NCBI RefSeq assembly: GCF_031143425.1 | Contig: NC_090444.1 | Span: 57,097,533-57,161,532, forward strand | Length of the DNA stretch: 64,000 nt | From: Pleurodeles waltl | Lineage: Eukaryota > Chordata > Amphibia > Caudata > Salamandridae | Direction of reading: 5' to 3' | Shown here: piece by piece, positions 33,021-45,066 of the stretch | How positions within the stretch are numbered: position 1 is the first letter of the stretch | How the letters are laid out: each line of letters opens with the position of its first letter | Position numbers and translations under genes: made by a program | Notes under the pieces: model-generated | Database searches by the model: none | What the model saw: the letters and a program-made list of their open reading frames with translations, nothing else | Told to the model about the DNA's origin: nothing

Positions 33021-35332
33021 TGTTAGAAATGGGGTTTCTGGTTGGCTAGGGTATGCACCTAAGCCAAGCAGAACCCACTACTCTAGTCAGAGTGAGGGAG
33101 TTACATACCCAAGATAACCCCTGCTCATCCCCTTAGTAGCTTGGCACGAGCAGTCAGGCTTATCTCAGCTGCAATGTGTAAAGCTTTAGCACAACACACA
33201 CAAGCCACGTGACACAATAAATACACCAAAAAAACTCAACAGCAAGTTATATAAAAATAAACTGTATTGCCTAAAACATCATTAGACCAAACACAACATG
33301 TATCAGTAATACCCTGCTACCAAGCAGTTGTCAGAACATTACACATGTTACCAATACTCTATATAAATAAGCAGTAGTCAGGTTAAAATTTAGGTTACGG
33401 GTTTTCTGCAACACAAGTAGTCAGGGTGCCATTATCACAAGAGATGCACATGTTAGAATAATCATATCAGTGGTACCAAGACTTCATCAGTAATGCACAT
33501 AAAATGAAAAATTGCCCTCTTCCCGGTGTCCAAGACAAAGCAGCCTTATTCTCCTGCAGTATATGTCATTCTATACCTCTCCCTCCCAATGCAGATACCG
33601 TAGACCCTTCAGTACTCCTCACCCCAACACAGAAGAAAGGTGCAATAAATGGCTCCAGGACATATCATTAAGCACACATGAGAAGTGAGAGCATGAAACA
33701 CAGACAGGTAATAAGGTGATCAGTAGAACCCAACCAGAAGAAGTCCCAGTGCTTCTGCACTTCTTTTACATATTATACAGTATTTTTCAAAATCTTGCCA
33801 CCAGATCGAAGATCTCTGTCAAGGTTCCATCCCATCCGACTATGCACAAGTGGGTGTCTCTATGGTATGCTCTGTGGGTGAGGGGAAAACAACTTGCACA
33901 ACTTACATGCCCGTTGGGAATCCTCGCACTGCGAAACCTGTAAACGGTTGCTGGGGCCATTAAAGACTCACCCACTAGGGGAGATACAGTATCTCCAAGT
34001 TGAGCCCCCTGGCTCTGGGGCCTGGTGAGGGACCTCTCTGTGTCCTCGACCTCCAAAACCTCCCCGCTGCAGTGACCAGCGTGTGTGCAGAGCAGCTGTC
34101 AGCTTCGGACCAGTACCTTTTCCAAGGGTGTGCCAATGTGGGTCCTGGGAGCAGCCCCCTGCACTTCGGGTGCTGGCGTCCTGTTGGGGAGGTGCAACTT
34201 CTCATCTACACTTCGTGGGTAACGGGTTCCTCCCAGGGCCCTGTTGCACCTACTGGGCCATGGCAGTGTGAGCTCCCACCTACTCAGGGCTCCTTGGCTC
34301 TTGTCAGGGCTCCGGAGGCAGAAGCATGTGCCTGCTTGTGCCCTGAGGTCACTGAAGAGTGTGCTCTGTCCGCCCTGCTGAGGATCTGCTCTTCCACCCT
34401 GCAGAGAGACTCCCCTTGCAAAGGGGACCGGTTGCTCACCCAGGCCTGGGAGGTGAAAGGAACATACACCATACCTCAGAGTGGGGCATGATCATCTCCC
34501 CGGCCTCAACTTCAGCAAGGAGCACCGGCTTTGGGCCACAGGGGCACAAATGGAGGGCGCTTTGTCTGCCCTCATTGGCAGCCTCTCCAGGTAATCAAAG
34601 CTGAGCGCTCTCCATGCACTCCTATTAGAAAGGAAGAAAGGACTCCTCACTCGTGCTTTGGGATAAAATATAGTGCTCCCCAGGCGCTACAGTTCCAGGA
34701 CCAGGGGCAGTATGATCAATAGGGGGAATCCTCTGCTGGCTCCTGGGAGAGCAGTGGGGTCCCATGAGAGGGGGAGGGCAGGCCAGTACAAGAGGGTCCT
34801 GACAGTCCAGCAGCAGTACTCCTGATGATGTAGCTAGCCCACAAGTGAGCAAGGAAAGCAGGTCAATCCTCAATGGCAATCACAGCCCCTTCCAGCAGCT
34901 TACAGGTACAAGTCCACTCTGTGTCTAAAAAATTTGGGTTAAAAACCCCTGTACTTTAACTCATTTTGCGCAGTCTCCACAAAAGGGGGAGGAGAGGATC
35001 CAACCAGTCCTAACTGGTTCTAGGAGTGTCCCCTTTCTCCTCCAGCACATTCTCCAGACATCAGTTGGTGGTAAACAAGCCCTTTGTGTGAGGCCAGTGC
35101 ACAGCATTTACAAATGCAGGTGTGCCTCACCTCTCCTTCTCTCAGCCCAGGAAGACCATTCAATATACAGATGCAGATGCACCTCTGTGATACATCAACC
35201 CTCCTTGTGTACAGGCTGTCTAAAAAGTATGCACAAAGCCCCGCTGTCACTCAGCCCCAGACGTGGATTGGAGTCAAGCTGCAAAACACCAGAGTCATAA
35301 GCACAGTGAAATGCCCAATTTCTAGAAGTACA
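33021..35332 (+). mobile_element. LTR-type insertion without coding capacity (tentative right end)
   Basis: It begins TGTTAGAAATGGGGTTTCTGG, matching the start of the 36657 element. The first 200 bp follow that element closely ('gcttggcacgagcagtcaggcttatctcag', 'caatgtgtaaagc', 'acaca...gtgacacaataa'). The right end is proposed at ...AAGTACA, because AAAAT precedes the left end and AAAAG follows the right, a 4/5 match to a 5-bp duplication. No gag or pol is present, so it is a solo LTR or a non-coding LTR element. Confidence 0.6.
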
Positions 35333-35385
35333 AAAAGAACAAGAGATGGACGGAATGCTGAACAATGTCAAACATTCACCCCATA

Positions 35386-35640
35386 CAGAGATCTGGACCT
35401 AAATCCATTGATTTTTGCTACCCATGCCATTCCAGTTTGGACCCAGCCGTATGCAAATCAGTCTTGACACTGCTCCACATGGGAATAGTCCAGCCCGAAC
35501 TGCCAAGCCAGGTCCTCCCTGGACTGGAAACAAGCATCCTAGGACTGGAATCAAGCATCCTAGCACTGGTTTCAGGGTATCACCCTTCATCAGCCATGCT
35601 AGCTTGACTCCAGTGGCATGGGAGGAGCAAGGGACCCACG
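35386..35640 (-). repeat. Dispersed 250-bp repeat, copy 2 (SINE-sized)
   Basis: Reverse-complement partner of 4291-4545. It carries a short internal tandem duplication ('aagcatcctaggactgga' twice) that the first copy lacks, so the duplication is private to this copy. Confidence 0.65.
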
Positions 35641-35700
35641 TACAACAGAATTCTACCAGACACCTGCAGTCCTCACTTCACCTTTTCTCTTTCCAGTCTT

Positions 35701-35900
35701 GGGCCCATATTTATACTTTTTTTGCACTGCATTTGTGTCATTTTTTGACGCAAAAGGCGTGCAAACCTATAAGATTTATGCTTGCGTTTACTTTGCAGTT
35801 TTGCGTAAAAAAGTAGAGCACTGGCTTGCGCCATTCCACATCGCCAACCACGCGCCATATTTAAGGAATGGGGCAAGCCGGCGCTAAGGATGGGCTAGCA
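35701..35900 (+). mobile_element. MITE fragment with GGGCCCATATTTATAC end
   Basis: It starts GGGCCCATATTTATACTTTT and continues with 'tttgacgcaaaaggcgtgcaaac' and 'ttgcgtaaaaaagt', an AT-rich palindromic style. A related but diverged end is seen near 62536. The right boundary is uncertain. Confidence 0.45.
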
Positions 35901-35964
35901 TCAAGCAAAGGCCAGTAGCTGTGTTACCTTTATAGTGAGTCTCTTCATGTTCTTGTTTCTTTGA

Positions 35965-36450
35965 TGCTACAGTTCCTCTGTTGCTGTTCTGTTATTTCAC
36001 GCTGTAGCTTCCCTCGCCCTGTATTTCGCTGATCCTTGTACTGCTTCCATACTTCCAGTCCTGTTTTTCTTTGTGTAACAGGTTCCTTGTTCTTTATTGG
36101 AGAGTTCCTTGTTCTGACTGCATACTTCCCGTCATGTTCTTTTTTGAATCACAGGTTCCTTGTCTTGTATTTCAGAGCTCCTTGTTCTATCGCAGGTTTC
36201 TCATCCTGCATTCCGGCGATCCTTGTTCTGCCTCCATACTTCCAGTCCAGTTTTTTTTTTGTATTGCATGTTTCTAGTCTTTTATTCCGGAGGTATGTTC
36301 TGCTTCCATACCTCCAGTCCTGTTCTTCTTTGTATCACAGGTTCCTTGTTTTTTATCCAAGACTTCCGTGTTGTGATTTTATACTTCCAGTTATGTTCTT
36401 TGTTGTATTGTGTTGCAGGCTCCTCCTCCTGCATGACATTGCCCATTCCA
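35965..36450 (+). repeat. Minisatellite with unit of about 73 bp
   Basis: The anchor '(t)ccatacttccagtcctgtt' recurs near 36041, 36116, 36231, 36303 and 36376. Each time it is followed by 'cacaggttccttgtt(c)tttatt' and 'gttctg'. Spacings are about 73 bp, with one unit enlarged by 40 bp. The frames of up to 182 codons here are products of the repeat. Confidence 0.75.
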
Positions 36451-37242
36451 TTGGCTCTTGTACTCTCTTTGCGGCTCCTATCTAATGTAGTCTTTTACTG
36501 GCATTACCCTTTTGCTATCCAGTCTTCTGAGCAGAGTCTCCTCCAACCTGCTCCAGTTTTCATATCCAGTCCTGTCTTTCACATTCCTGACTTCTATAAT
36601 ATGCTAAACCCTCCTGACTGGTCTTGTCTCTGCAGAAAGCAAGCCCTCTCTGTTAGTGTTAGAAATGTGTTCTCTAGATGGTCTAGGTATTCACCTTTGT
36701 CCAAATAGGGACCACATTTTCAGTCAGGGTAAGTCACACACAATACAAATTATCCTGTCCCCACCCTCTAGTAGATTGGCACTGAGCAGTTAGGCTTAAC
36801 CTAGAAGGCAATGTTTAAAGTATTTGTGCAATACCTCATATAGTAACACAATGAAAACACCACAAAAATACACCCTACAGGTTTAGACAAATTGAAATAT
36901 CACTTTTGCAGGATTAAAAAGAGTCTTAGGGCCAGATGTATGAAACGCAAAAATCGTCCGTTTGCGAGAGCAAAAAAGTGGTCTGCGATGCATGAAAGGC
37001 ATTTGCAGACCACAAATAAGATATCGCAAAATTTGCGATTTTTTGCATTGTGACCTGGTTTTGCGAGACGCAATTTGCGATTCGGTATTTCCAGTAGGGA
37101 ATTGTGAGGCGCAAATTGAGACTCGCAAAATCCAAGTCGCAAAGAGATGCATCAAAAAATCGCGAATTGCGATTTTTCACAGAATGGCATTTTGCACATG
37201 CAAAATACCACTAAGTGAAACCAGGTGGTAACCAGGTGCAAC

Positions 37243-37251
37243 CTATATAAA
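37243..37251 (+). promoter_or_regulatory. TATA box of Harbinger transposase, copy 2
   Basis: CTATATAAAG lies about 35-40 bp upstream of the transposase ATG (37284) and about 315 bp inside the left end. The untranslated leader would be very short. Confidence 0.6.
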
Positions 37252-37283
37252 GAGGCCCAGAATGCCTCAAACTCTTTTAAACA

Positions 37284-38445
37284 ATGGCTGCACTCTACGT
37301 CATGGCGAGGAGGATGAGGATCTTGGCAGGTTTGAGGAGAGGGAGGAGGAGACAGGAGTGCATTTTCAGAGTGCGCATTACACTTGTTAAGCTGACAGAG
37401 GAGGAAATATATGAGAGGTATAGGATGAACTCAGCCATGATACTTGATCTGATAGCTGAGCTACAACCCATACTGCAGTGCAGAACACTAAGGGCTCACA
37501 GCATACCCACCCATGTGCAGGTATTATGCTCCCTCCACCTACTCACCTCAGGGAGCTATCAAGGGGTCATAGCAGCAGCTGGAGGGGTCTCACAGAGAAC
37601 CCTCTCTAGATTTGTCAATGCATTCATCAGCGCCATGCTGACAAACTACAACAGTACATCAGATTCCCCCACACCCCACAGGAATGACAGCAGACAAAAA
37701 TAGAGTTTTAGCAGATAGCACAGTTCCCCCACATCCTAGGTGCCATAGATGGCACACATGTGGCAATCTGTCCACCATCAGCCACAGAGTATGTGTACCG
37801 CAACAGGAAATACCAACATTCCATGAATATACAGGTGATATGCAATACCTCCTACATCATTACTGATCTCGTGGCCAGGTACCCAGGGAGCACACATGAT
37901 TTTTACATCTTTCTCTATAGCGGGATTCACACAAGACTGCTAGCTGGGGAGTTTGGTGAAGGATATCTACTAGGTATTGTCCCTCTGTACACTGGTGCAT
38001 TGGTGGCGTTGGGACGTCAGATGGCTCAGTTACTCATCATACCCTCTGTCCCTTCCAGGAGACAGTGCCTACGCAGTGCGCACCTACATGATGACGCCCT
38101 ACCTCAATCCTACAACATCTGCCGAACAGAGATACAATGCAGCACACAGGACGACCCGCAATGTGGTGCACATTTGGACTGCTGAAGAGTCGCTTCCGGT
38201 GCCTCCACAAAAGTGGAGGGGCACTACAGTACAGTCCAGAGACTACATGTAGAATAGTGGCTACTTGTGCAATCATGCACAATATAGCTACCACCAGGGG
38301 CATACCTGTAGAAATATGTGAAACTGAATCAGATGAGGATGATGATCCCATACCACCTCTACAGCCAGCAGACAGGAGCAGTGCAGCAGAGGGAAGGCAA
38401 AGGCGTGCCGACATCACACATAACCATTTCAGACGAGAGTATTAA
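37284..38445 (+). pseudogene. HARBI1-type DDE transposase, inactivated by frameshifts
   Basis: The first 139 codons (MAALYVMARRMRILAG... onward) are open and cover the N-terminal helical part, including SIPTHVQVLCSLH and the SQRTLSRF block. A frameshift near 37650-37700 disrupts the link to the core. The core resumes with GAIDGTHVAICPP (first aspartate) and ARYPGSTHDF (second aspartate). The intron 37974-38058 (GT-AG) sits exactly where copy 1 has one. After the intron, copy 2 lacks about 5 bp relative to copy 1 around 38163-38190, which destroys the frame around the catalytic glutamate. The frame then continues with LLKSRFRCLHKSGG to a stop at 38443-38445. Confidence 0.9.
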
Positions 38446-38480
38446 TGACACAAATCCTCTGACAACTGTACCTGTAGTGA

Positions 38481-38492
38481 AATAAATTTATT
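38481..38492. promoter_or_regulatory. Palindromic, two-way poly(A) signal
   Basis: AATAAATTTATT reads as AATAAA on both strands. It lies 36 bp past the transposase stop and about 170 bp past the end of the convergent Myb-like frame, so one 12-bp site could serve both transcripts. The corresponding place in the first element has decayed to AATAAT. Confidence 0.55.
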
Positions 38493-38660
38493 ACCTTAAG
38501 TCAGGTAATGTACGTGTGAGTAATAACAAAAAACAGGTAATGTGATAAACGCAAAACAATGAAGGACCAGAGTTATGCACTATTAATTCATAGTGTCAAC
38601 AGCAGTCCACAGACAGCTAGAGTAATTTTTTGCGCCCAGACACACCACTCGGGTGCCCAG

Positions 38661-40397
38661 TTACATCACTGGCACCTCTATTGTTACCCTCAGTGCAGTG
38701 CTGTGCCTGGCACTGCGCCGTCTGGTGTCCGCTGCTGGTACGGCAACACTGCTGAGGCTGGAACTGTCCTCAGTGTCGCCCAGTGCTAGCTCACTCGGAG
38801 TGGCTGACCTTGGTCCCATAATGTGTTTGATCACATTGGTGATCTGTACAAGTCCATTTACGACGTCCCTGCTGCTGTGTGCTGCCTCCACTTGCGCAGC
38901 CACTGCACGACGGGCAATCAGTGCTGTAGAATTTGCCATCCTGTTAGAGCAACGACAGAAGCTGCCAAACATTGTACAAAAACTGCACTCCTGTCTGCGC
39001 TGGCTCACCCTCTCATGGCGCAGCTCCTGGGAGAGTTCACAGACAGCACTTGTGAGGTCCCTGGTGTCCTGTGATGCCTGCACCTGTCCCTCACGCAGCT
39101 GTACAATGTTATTATTGAGGGAGTCAAGTTGGCGATGCAGGCCCATCATGTTGCGGTTATGTCTGAGCAAGTTCTTATCTAATGCAAGGATCCGCTTATT
39201 TTGTAGACGCTGCTGCTGCAACATAGCAGCTTCCAGGCCACCAAATAAGGAGGGACCCTCACCTGCCTCATGCTGCTGTGCCCAGGAATCTGTCGCCATC
39301 CTGCGTGGTGCTGTGGTTGGATGACACCTGACCTCCTGAATCTGGCTGCGCCTGTCTGTTGCTGATGGGATACTTGGCCCTTCCTGCTGCTAATCGGAGT
39401 CGTTGCTGAGCTCTGGCAGTGGCAGTGCCCTGGGCCTGCGTCATACAGTCGCTATTTGAGGGACCTACTGGTGTTAGAATCGGAGGCCAGATGGGTGTCT
39501 GTCTCACCTATCCGTGCAGATGTTGTGGCTGCTGGGCCTGGCCCACCTGCAACAACAATATGCAGCATGTCAGTTATGTATGTTACATTTACGGTCAGAC
39601 AATGTTAATAAAGGTACAGGTACTTCTCTACACAGTGTTGTGTGTGCTGTGTTCCTCTGGGTGTCAATATACTTAAATACATTGTTTGTGCTACTTTCAG
39701 TTCTTGAATGTGGACTGCCACTCCCATAATGCATTGTAGTGCTGCTTCTAAGATGTGGACTGGACTACTTCTCACAATGTTTAACAATACTTGCTAATTC
39801 CTAAGGGGCTTTTGTGCATACACATATGGGGTTACAAATCAATATTACACTTACCTTGGCTGGTACTTGGTGTGCCGGAGGTGTCGATCTCTGTGACCCC
39901 AGTCACAGCTTCAGGGAGGAGTGTGGACTCGACTAGGTCCTCCAATGTGTGGATGGTGCCTCTGTGGGTGGACTGCCTCCTATGCCCCTGGCCCCTGCAA
40001 GTCTCCTTGCCACCCTCTCCTTTGCACGGGACCACCTTTTTTTGATCCCTTCGATGGAGCGATGTGCCACTCCAATTGCGCAGATTTTTTACTGTATGTT
40101 CAACCATAGTCTCCTCTTCTCAATCTCAGGCACCTGGAGTGAGCTTTTTCCAAAAAGGCGGTCATGGCTCCTGACCACCTCCTCAGTTAGCACCCTGAAG
40201 CTCCGGCTCGCTGAATTCAGCTTTCGCTTTCTTTCACCCTTCTCCTGTGCTTGGTCTGGGGTATCGATCCTTGCTCAGGTGTTCTGGCTCCTTCTGAGTG
40301 CTGCTCTGTGTGGCTGGGCTGCTCTCTCTCAGGATGCTGGTTTGGGTGTGGCACCTGAAACTGCCTAGGATGACTCATTTCCTGCTGGTGATGTCAT
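38661..40397 (-). pseudogene. Harbinger Myb/SANT-like DNA-binding partner, copy 2
   Basis: The ATG at 40397 corresponds to that of copy 1 but is followed by a stop after ten codons (MTSPAGNESS*). The Myb/SANT-like domain is recognisable but broken (VVRSHDRLFGKSSLQVPE, a stop, then KICAIGVAHRSIEGIKKRW, then SRAKERVA), with a 4-codon loss compared with copy 1. Exon 1 ends at CCAAG|GTAAGTG (39855). Exon 2 begins after TTGTTGCAG (39546). Its last 212 codons (39299-38661) are fully open and form a long amphipathic region rich in Leu, Gln and Arg, probably a coiled coil. A frameshift near 39300 separates this from the earlier part of exon 2. Confidence 0.82.
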
Positions 40398-42482
40398 CAG
40401 GCTCCTCCAGGTGTGCATTCTCGAACTTTCTCGCAATTTGTGTTTTTTTATCGATTCGCAAAAAATCGCAATTTGCGAAAATGCAAATTGCGATTCGGTA
40501 AATGGGCCTAGCAAATCACAAATATTGATTTTTAAGAAATCGCTATTTCTGAATCGCACTATTGTTACATGGCCAATTGCGACTCGACAAAAGGCGATTT
40601 CTTAAAAATCGCTATTTGCGATTCGCAAGCTCCTGTTTTCATACATATGGCCCTTAGTTCTTATAAATCAACAATTGTCTCTTGTTAGCACAAAGTACCT
40701 GGTTTGCATGAAAAATTACACACACGGAGACCACAGAGGAGAAGATGCGTGGAAAAATAGGGTGTGCATCTGATTATCCGGCGCAGTAGGGACGATGCGT
40801 TGTTTCTTTCCACGCTGCAAGTGGCTTTGCGTTGATTTCCCGGGTGAAGTCTTGGGTCCTCACTGCAATGCGGGTGTCTTTTTTACTTCAAGGGACGTGC
40901 AGGGAAATCCTGGGCACGCCGGATGAAGTCACAGGTGTTGTGTCAACCCTGTAGGCGATGCATCGGAGTTTCTGTCACACTGCAGGCGCTGCATCAATTC
41001 TTCGCTCAGGAAGTCAGGCTGATTAGTTCTGGCTCGGCTGTGCCTCGATCTAGTAAGGCTGTGCATCGAAGTTCCGGTCGCAGCACAGGTGCTGAATTGA
41101 TCTTCACTCAGGAAGTCAGGCTACGCCATTCCGGTTCGGCTGTGTGGAGATTTTCTCGTTGCAGGGCAGGCTGTGTGTCGTTTCCGGCAGGCTGTGCATC
41201 GTTTTTCAGCGCACACAGAGTTTCCTTGAAGAGAGGATGTCTTTTTGGTCCTGAAATTTCTGAAACAGGAGACAAACTCAATCTGAGCCCTTGGAGAGCA
41301 CTTCTCAGCAAAGTCAGAGGCCAGCAAGGCAGCATTGCAACAGCAATGCAGCAGCTCTTCATAGAAAAGCAGCCCAGGTGGTTCATTTGGGCAGCCAGGC
41401 AGTTCCTCTTAACAGGTTGCAGGTCCACGTCCAGAAGTGTCTGATTTGGTGGGTTCAGGGACCCAGTTTATATACCCAAAAATGCCTTTGAAGTAGGGGA
41501 GACTTCAAAGAGTGGTTTTGAAGTGCACAAGTTCCCCTTTCAGTACAGGTCTGACTGCCAGTGTCCCAGTAGGAGGTTTGGAAGTCCATTGTGTGAAGGC
41601 AGTATGCAGATGAGTGCAGGTGTGACTCAGTATCCTGTGTTTGTGGTTGTCTGGGTGAAATGCACAAGGGAGCTGCTATCAACCAGCCCAGCCCAGAAGT
41701 GGATTGGAGACAGGCTGTAAGGCACAGATGGATTTTGAGTGCAGAGGAATGCTCACTTTCTAAAAGTGGCATTTCTAAAATAGTAATATACAATACAACC
41801 TCACCAATAAGAAGGATGTTCTATTACCATTCTGGCCATATTAAATAAATATGACCTGGTTACCCCTTTCTGATCAGACTCTACCACTCAAACAGTATAT
41901 GAGGGAAGCCCTAATACTAGCCTTTGGAAGGAGCAAGCCAAACAGTAGATAAAAATGAATTTAGGAGTTTCCCACTATAGGACATGTAAAACACACATGT
42001 ACATGTCCTGCCTTTTACATACATAGCACACTGCTCAATGGGTTACCTAGGGCCTACCTTAGGGGTAACTAATATGTAGAAAAAGGGGAGTTTCTGGCTT
42101 GGCAAGTACTTTTAAATGCCAAGTCGAAGTGGCAGTGAAACTGCACACAAAGGCCTTGCAATTGCAGGCCTGAGACATGGTTAAGGGGCTACTTATATAG
42201 GTGGCACAATCAGTGCTGCAGGCCCACTAGTAGTATTTAATTTAAAGGCCCTGGGCACATGTAGTGCACTGTACTAGGGACTTACAGCAAATCAAATATT
42301 CCAATTGGGTATGACCCAATGTTGCCATGTTTTTGGAGAGAGAGCACATGTACTTTAGTACTGGTTAGCAGTGGTAAAGTGTCCAGAGTCCTAAAGCCAG
42401 CAAAAATGAGGTCAGAAAAAGTAGAGGAGGAAGGCAAAAAGTTGGGGGGTGACCCTGCAGAAAGGCCAGTTGCAACAGTTAG

Positions 42483-43700
42483 CTATTCAAGGCCCAGTCA
42501 CAGCACAAGTCACAACAGTATCACTAAGAAGTTATTTGCAGGGGCAGGGTTTAAAAAATGAAAGTGTATGTCTTACCTGTGGGGAGTAGAGATATCCCAC
42601 AAGTTAGAGAGATCCCACAGGTCTAGAAAACAGACCTACCACTCAGGTTGCAAAAGTCCATTCGGCAAGCATATTCTATAGGTTATGATAAGTTTGCACA
42701 ATCTGTCACCCTGCAGGTATACTGGTGCTAATGCCATAGGAAGTCTTTCTTCTCAATATAGATGGTGGAGTGTCTCCTCATGAAGGGTTCAGTACCACTT
42801 CTAACAGGAAGTCTTCTCTGTACGAATGAAATTACATCACCAATACATATTCCCAGCTCAGCATGAACTATGACTCAAGCTTTTGTTCTAAATATATGCT
42901 GACAATGCAATAATTATTACCCAAGCGCCAGTTTGGCATTTTCCAGAAAAACTAACATTTCCTCCCATATTTAAAGTTAATTGAAGATCCATACATTCAA
43001 CTCTCCCAAAGAAAAGTGTTTACCTCTTTACGAATAACTCAAAAAACAACCACGTATTTTCAGTGCATAGTGCCCAAATGCCAGCTTGTCTTTTTCATTA
43101 AGCATTAGTGTATTGTACTGGCCTAAATTGGCAGAATGTGCCTCATGCCAATGTTGAATAACTGTCTACCAGGGATGTCAAACATATTGTAGCTGTAGTC
43201 AGTAACTATCATGCAGACCCATTGTTTGCAGGATTTCTGACACAATTGCTGGGTGTTGATATTTGCAAGGGATGTACCATACTTTGTGTGGTGCACTCAC
43301 AGATTGTTCCTCTATGTGCTTTTGCTGACTGTAGAACTCTGCATATTTTACCCCTGCTAACCAGTAGTAAAGTGCTGGTGCTTCCTCTTTTAACAATGTT
43401 GAACTGGCAGAATTCTAATTGCCATAATTAGCTTATCTATAAGTACCTAGTAAATAGTACAACATATACATAGGCCCTGTAAAGTATAATTCTACAAGAG
43501 GACCCCAACACCTATTGTACTATCCACTGCACTGGCAGTACAAATATGGCTTTAGCCCAACCATTGTAAGGAAGGCCAAAGGCTTATAGGACAGGGTTTA
43601 TTGTATTTAATCATGGAACTGAAAACTCCTAAAGTTGTTTTTTTATTGTTGTAAGGTTGATCTCTCTTGGTGACTAACACTAGGTTACCTTATTTCATTG
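42483..43700. other. No supported gene
   Basis: Mixed AT-rich sequence with a short local duplication ('gagatatcccacaagttagagagatcccacagg' type) near 42586-42622. I find no repeat partner or protein motif. Confidence 0.55.
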
Positions 43701-43707
43701 GATAACA

Positions 43708-44475
43708 CATTGGGAAACACTTTGACTCAGGACTCAAAGTCCCAAAATGCCAGAGACCAGGAGAGGAGAGGCTGCTGCAAACTTCGCATGCCGCATGCCT
43801 CGAAAGGTGCCTGTCATCTCCCGCGGTGCAGGACGCATTGGGGGACACTTTGACTTGGGACTCAAAGTCACTCAATGCCTAAGCCCAGGGGAGGAGGGGC
43901 TGCTGCAAACTTCCCTTGCCGCATGCCTTGAAAGGTACCTGTCATTTTCAGTGGCATGGGATGCATTGGGAGGCACTCTGACTTCGGACTCAGAGGCCCA
44001 CAATGCCAAGTCCAGGAGAGGAGGGCTGCTGCAAACTTCCTGTGCCACACGCCTTGAAAGGCACATGTCATCTCTCGTGGCATGGGATGCATTGGGAGAC
44101 ACTTTGACTTGGGACTCGGAGACCTACAGCTTCAGAGCCCAGGAGAGAAGGGGCTGCTGTAAACTTCCCTCACCACACACCTTGAAAGGCGCCTGTCATC
44201 TCCCGTGGCATGGGACATATTGGGAGACACATTAACTTGAGACTCAAAGTCTCACAGTGCCGGAGCACAGGAGAGGAGGGGCTGCTGCAAACTTCCTGGG
44301 CCGCACACCTTGAAAGGTGCATGTCATCTCCCGCAGCACAGGACACATTGGAAGACACTTTGATTTGGGACTCTGAGTCCCACAACGCCAGAGCCAAGCA
44401 GAGTAGGGGCTACTGCAAATGATCTGCACTGCATGCCTTGAAAGGTTCCTGTCATCTCCTACAGTGTGGGGATGC
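43708..44475 (+). repeat. Satellite-like tandem array, six units of about 128 bp
   Basis: CATTGGGAGACACTTTGACT or a close variant starts each unit at 43708, 43836, 43964, 44090, 44218 and 44346. A truncated start appears at 44475. Spacing is 126-129 bp. Each unit contains 'gaggggctgctgcaaacttcc', 'gccttgaaagg' and 'gtcatctccc'. Because 128 is not a multiple of three, frames shift from unit to unit; the open frames here are repeat artefacts. Confidence 0.93.
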
Positions 44476-45066
44476 ATTGGGAGACTCAGGCCAAGGGCAG
44501 ACCTGTCCTGAGTGCATCAGAGTCAGGAAGTGACAGGGCAGGGCCATCCTCCTTGTTTTTTTCATCTGGGCCCTCCCCCACATTGAGTTATACAACTGTC
44601 TTGCATTGTGGCACGAAGGTAACATCCCTATTTAGCTTTGGCCCTGTTTTAAGGTGCCATTGGCCGGTCTGATCTGTTGTGGCTGTTGGAAGGGTGAAGC
44701 ATTGTAACTGGGTTCTTGCGCTAGTGTGCCCGTCAACCTGCTTTGAATTGCTGCAGCCCTGGAAAGATGGATTATTGTGTCTATGTGTGGATAGCGATTA
44801 CCAGTGCTCCCATAGCCCTTGGTTAGATACTCTTTTTTGGATGCCTTGTAGCTTGACTCTTGATGTACCTATGCCTCTACCTTGGTCTTTTATAGACCAT
44901 ACAAAGTAGAGTTTTTGGCCTCTGTTTTTTGTCTTATTTGCTCTTGCGGCTTTTCATCACTAGCTGTCTTCTATCTGACCAGGTGTAGTTCCGTGGCTCC
45001 TGGGATGGAGTTGCTGAGTGGCTCTTTGCAGGACTTGGGCCCCTGGACTTCCACTGGAAGGCAAAT

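Larger units (their letters stand above)
36929..40653 (+). mobile_element. Complete but inactive PIF/Harbinger transposon, 3725 bp, TSD TTA
   Basis: The ends GGGCCAGATGTATGAAA and, reversed, GGGCCATATGTATGAAAA are flanked by TTA on both sides (36926-36928 and 40654-40656), the classical TWA target of this superfamily. Gene layout is as in 25378-29060: plus-strand transposase and convergent minus-strand Myb-like gene. It sits inside the LTR-type element and is therefore younger than it. Confidence 0.93.
36657..42477 (+). mobile_element. LTR-type insertion (TSD GTTAG) split by a Harbinger element
   Basis: The outer ends are TGTTAGAAATG...and ...GTTGCAACA, and GTTAG stands exactly at both borders (36652-36656 and 42478-42482). 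Removing the nested Harbinger (36929-40653 and one TTA) leaves about 2.09 kb without coding capacity. TG...CA ends and a 5-bp duplication are hallmarks of LTR retroelements. A solo LTR or non-coding LTR element is the likeliest reading. Its start is homologous to 33021 and its 3' part to 10998-11846. Confidence 0.88.

Noticed and set aside
34000..34491. 163-codon plus-strand frame
   Set aside because: GC-rich portion of the 33021-35332 LTR-type element; no motif, and overlapping frames on the other strand are equally open.
36036..36708. Frames of 149 and 182 codons
   Set aside because: They run through a 73-bp minisatellite; the repeat alone explains them.
38653..39324. 223-codon plus-strand frame
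   Set aside because: It is the antisense shadow of the Myb partner's exon 2, whose 212-codon minus frame matches the homologous exon in the first element.
43747..44422. 162-codon frame with internal repeats
   Set aside because: It is translated satellite DNA; the unit length is not a multiple of three and no frame is kept across units.
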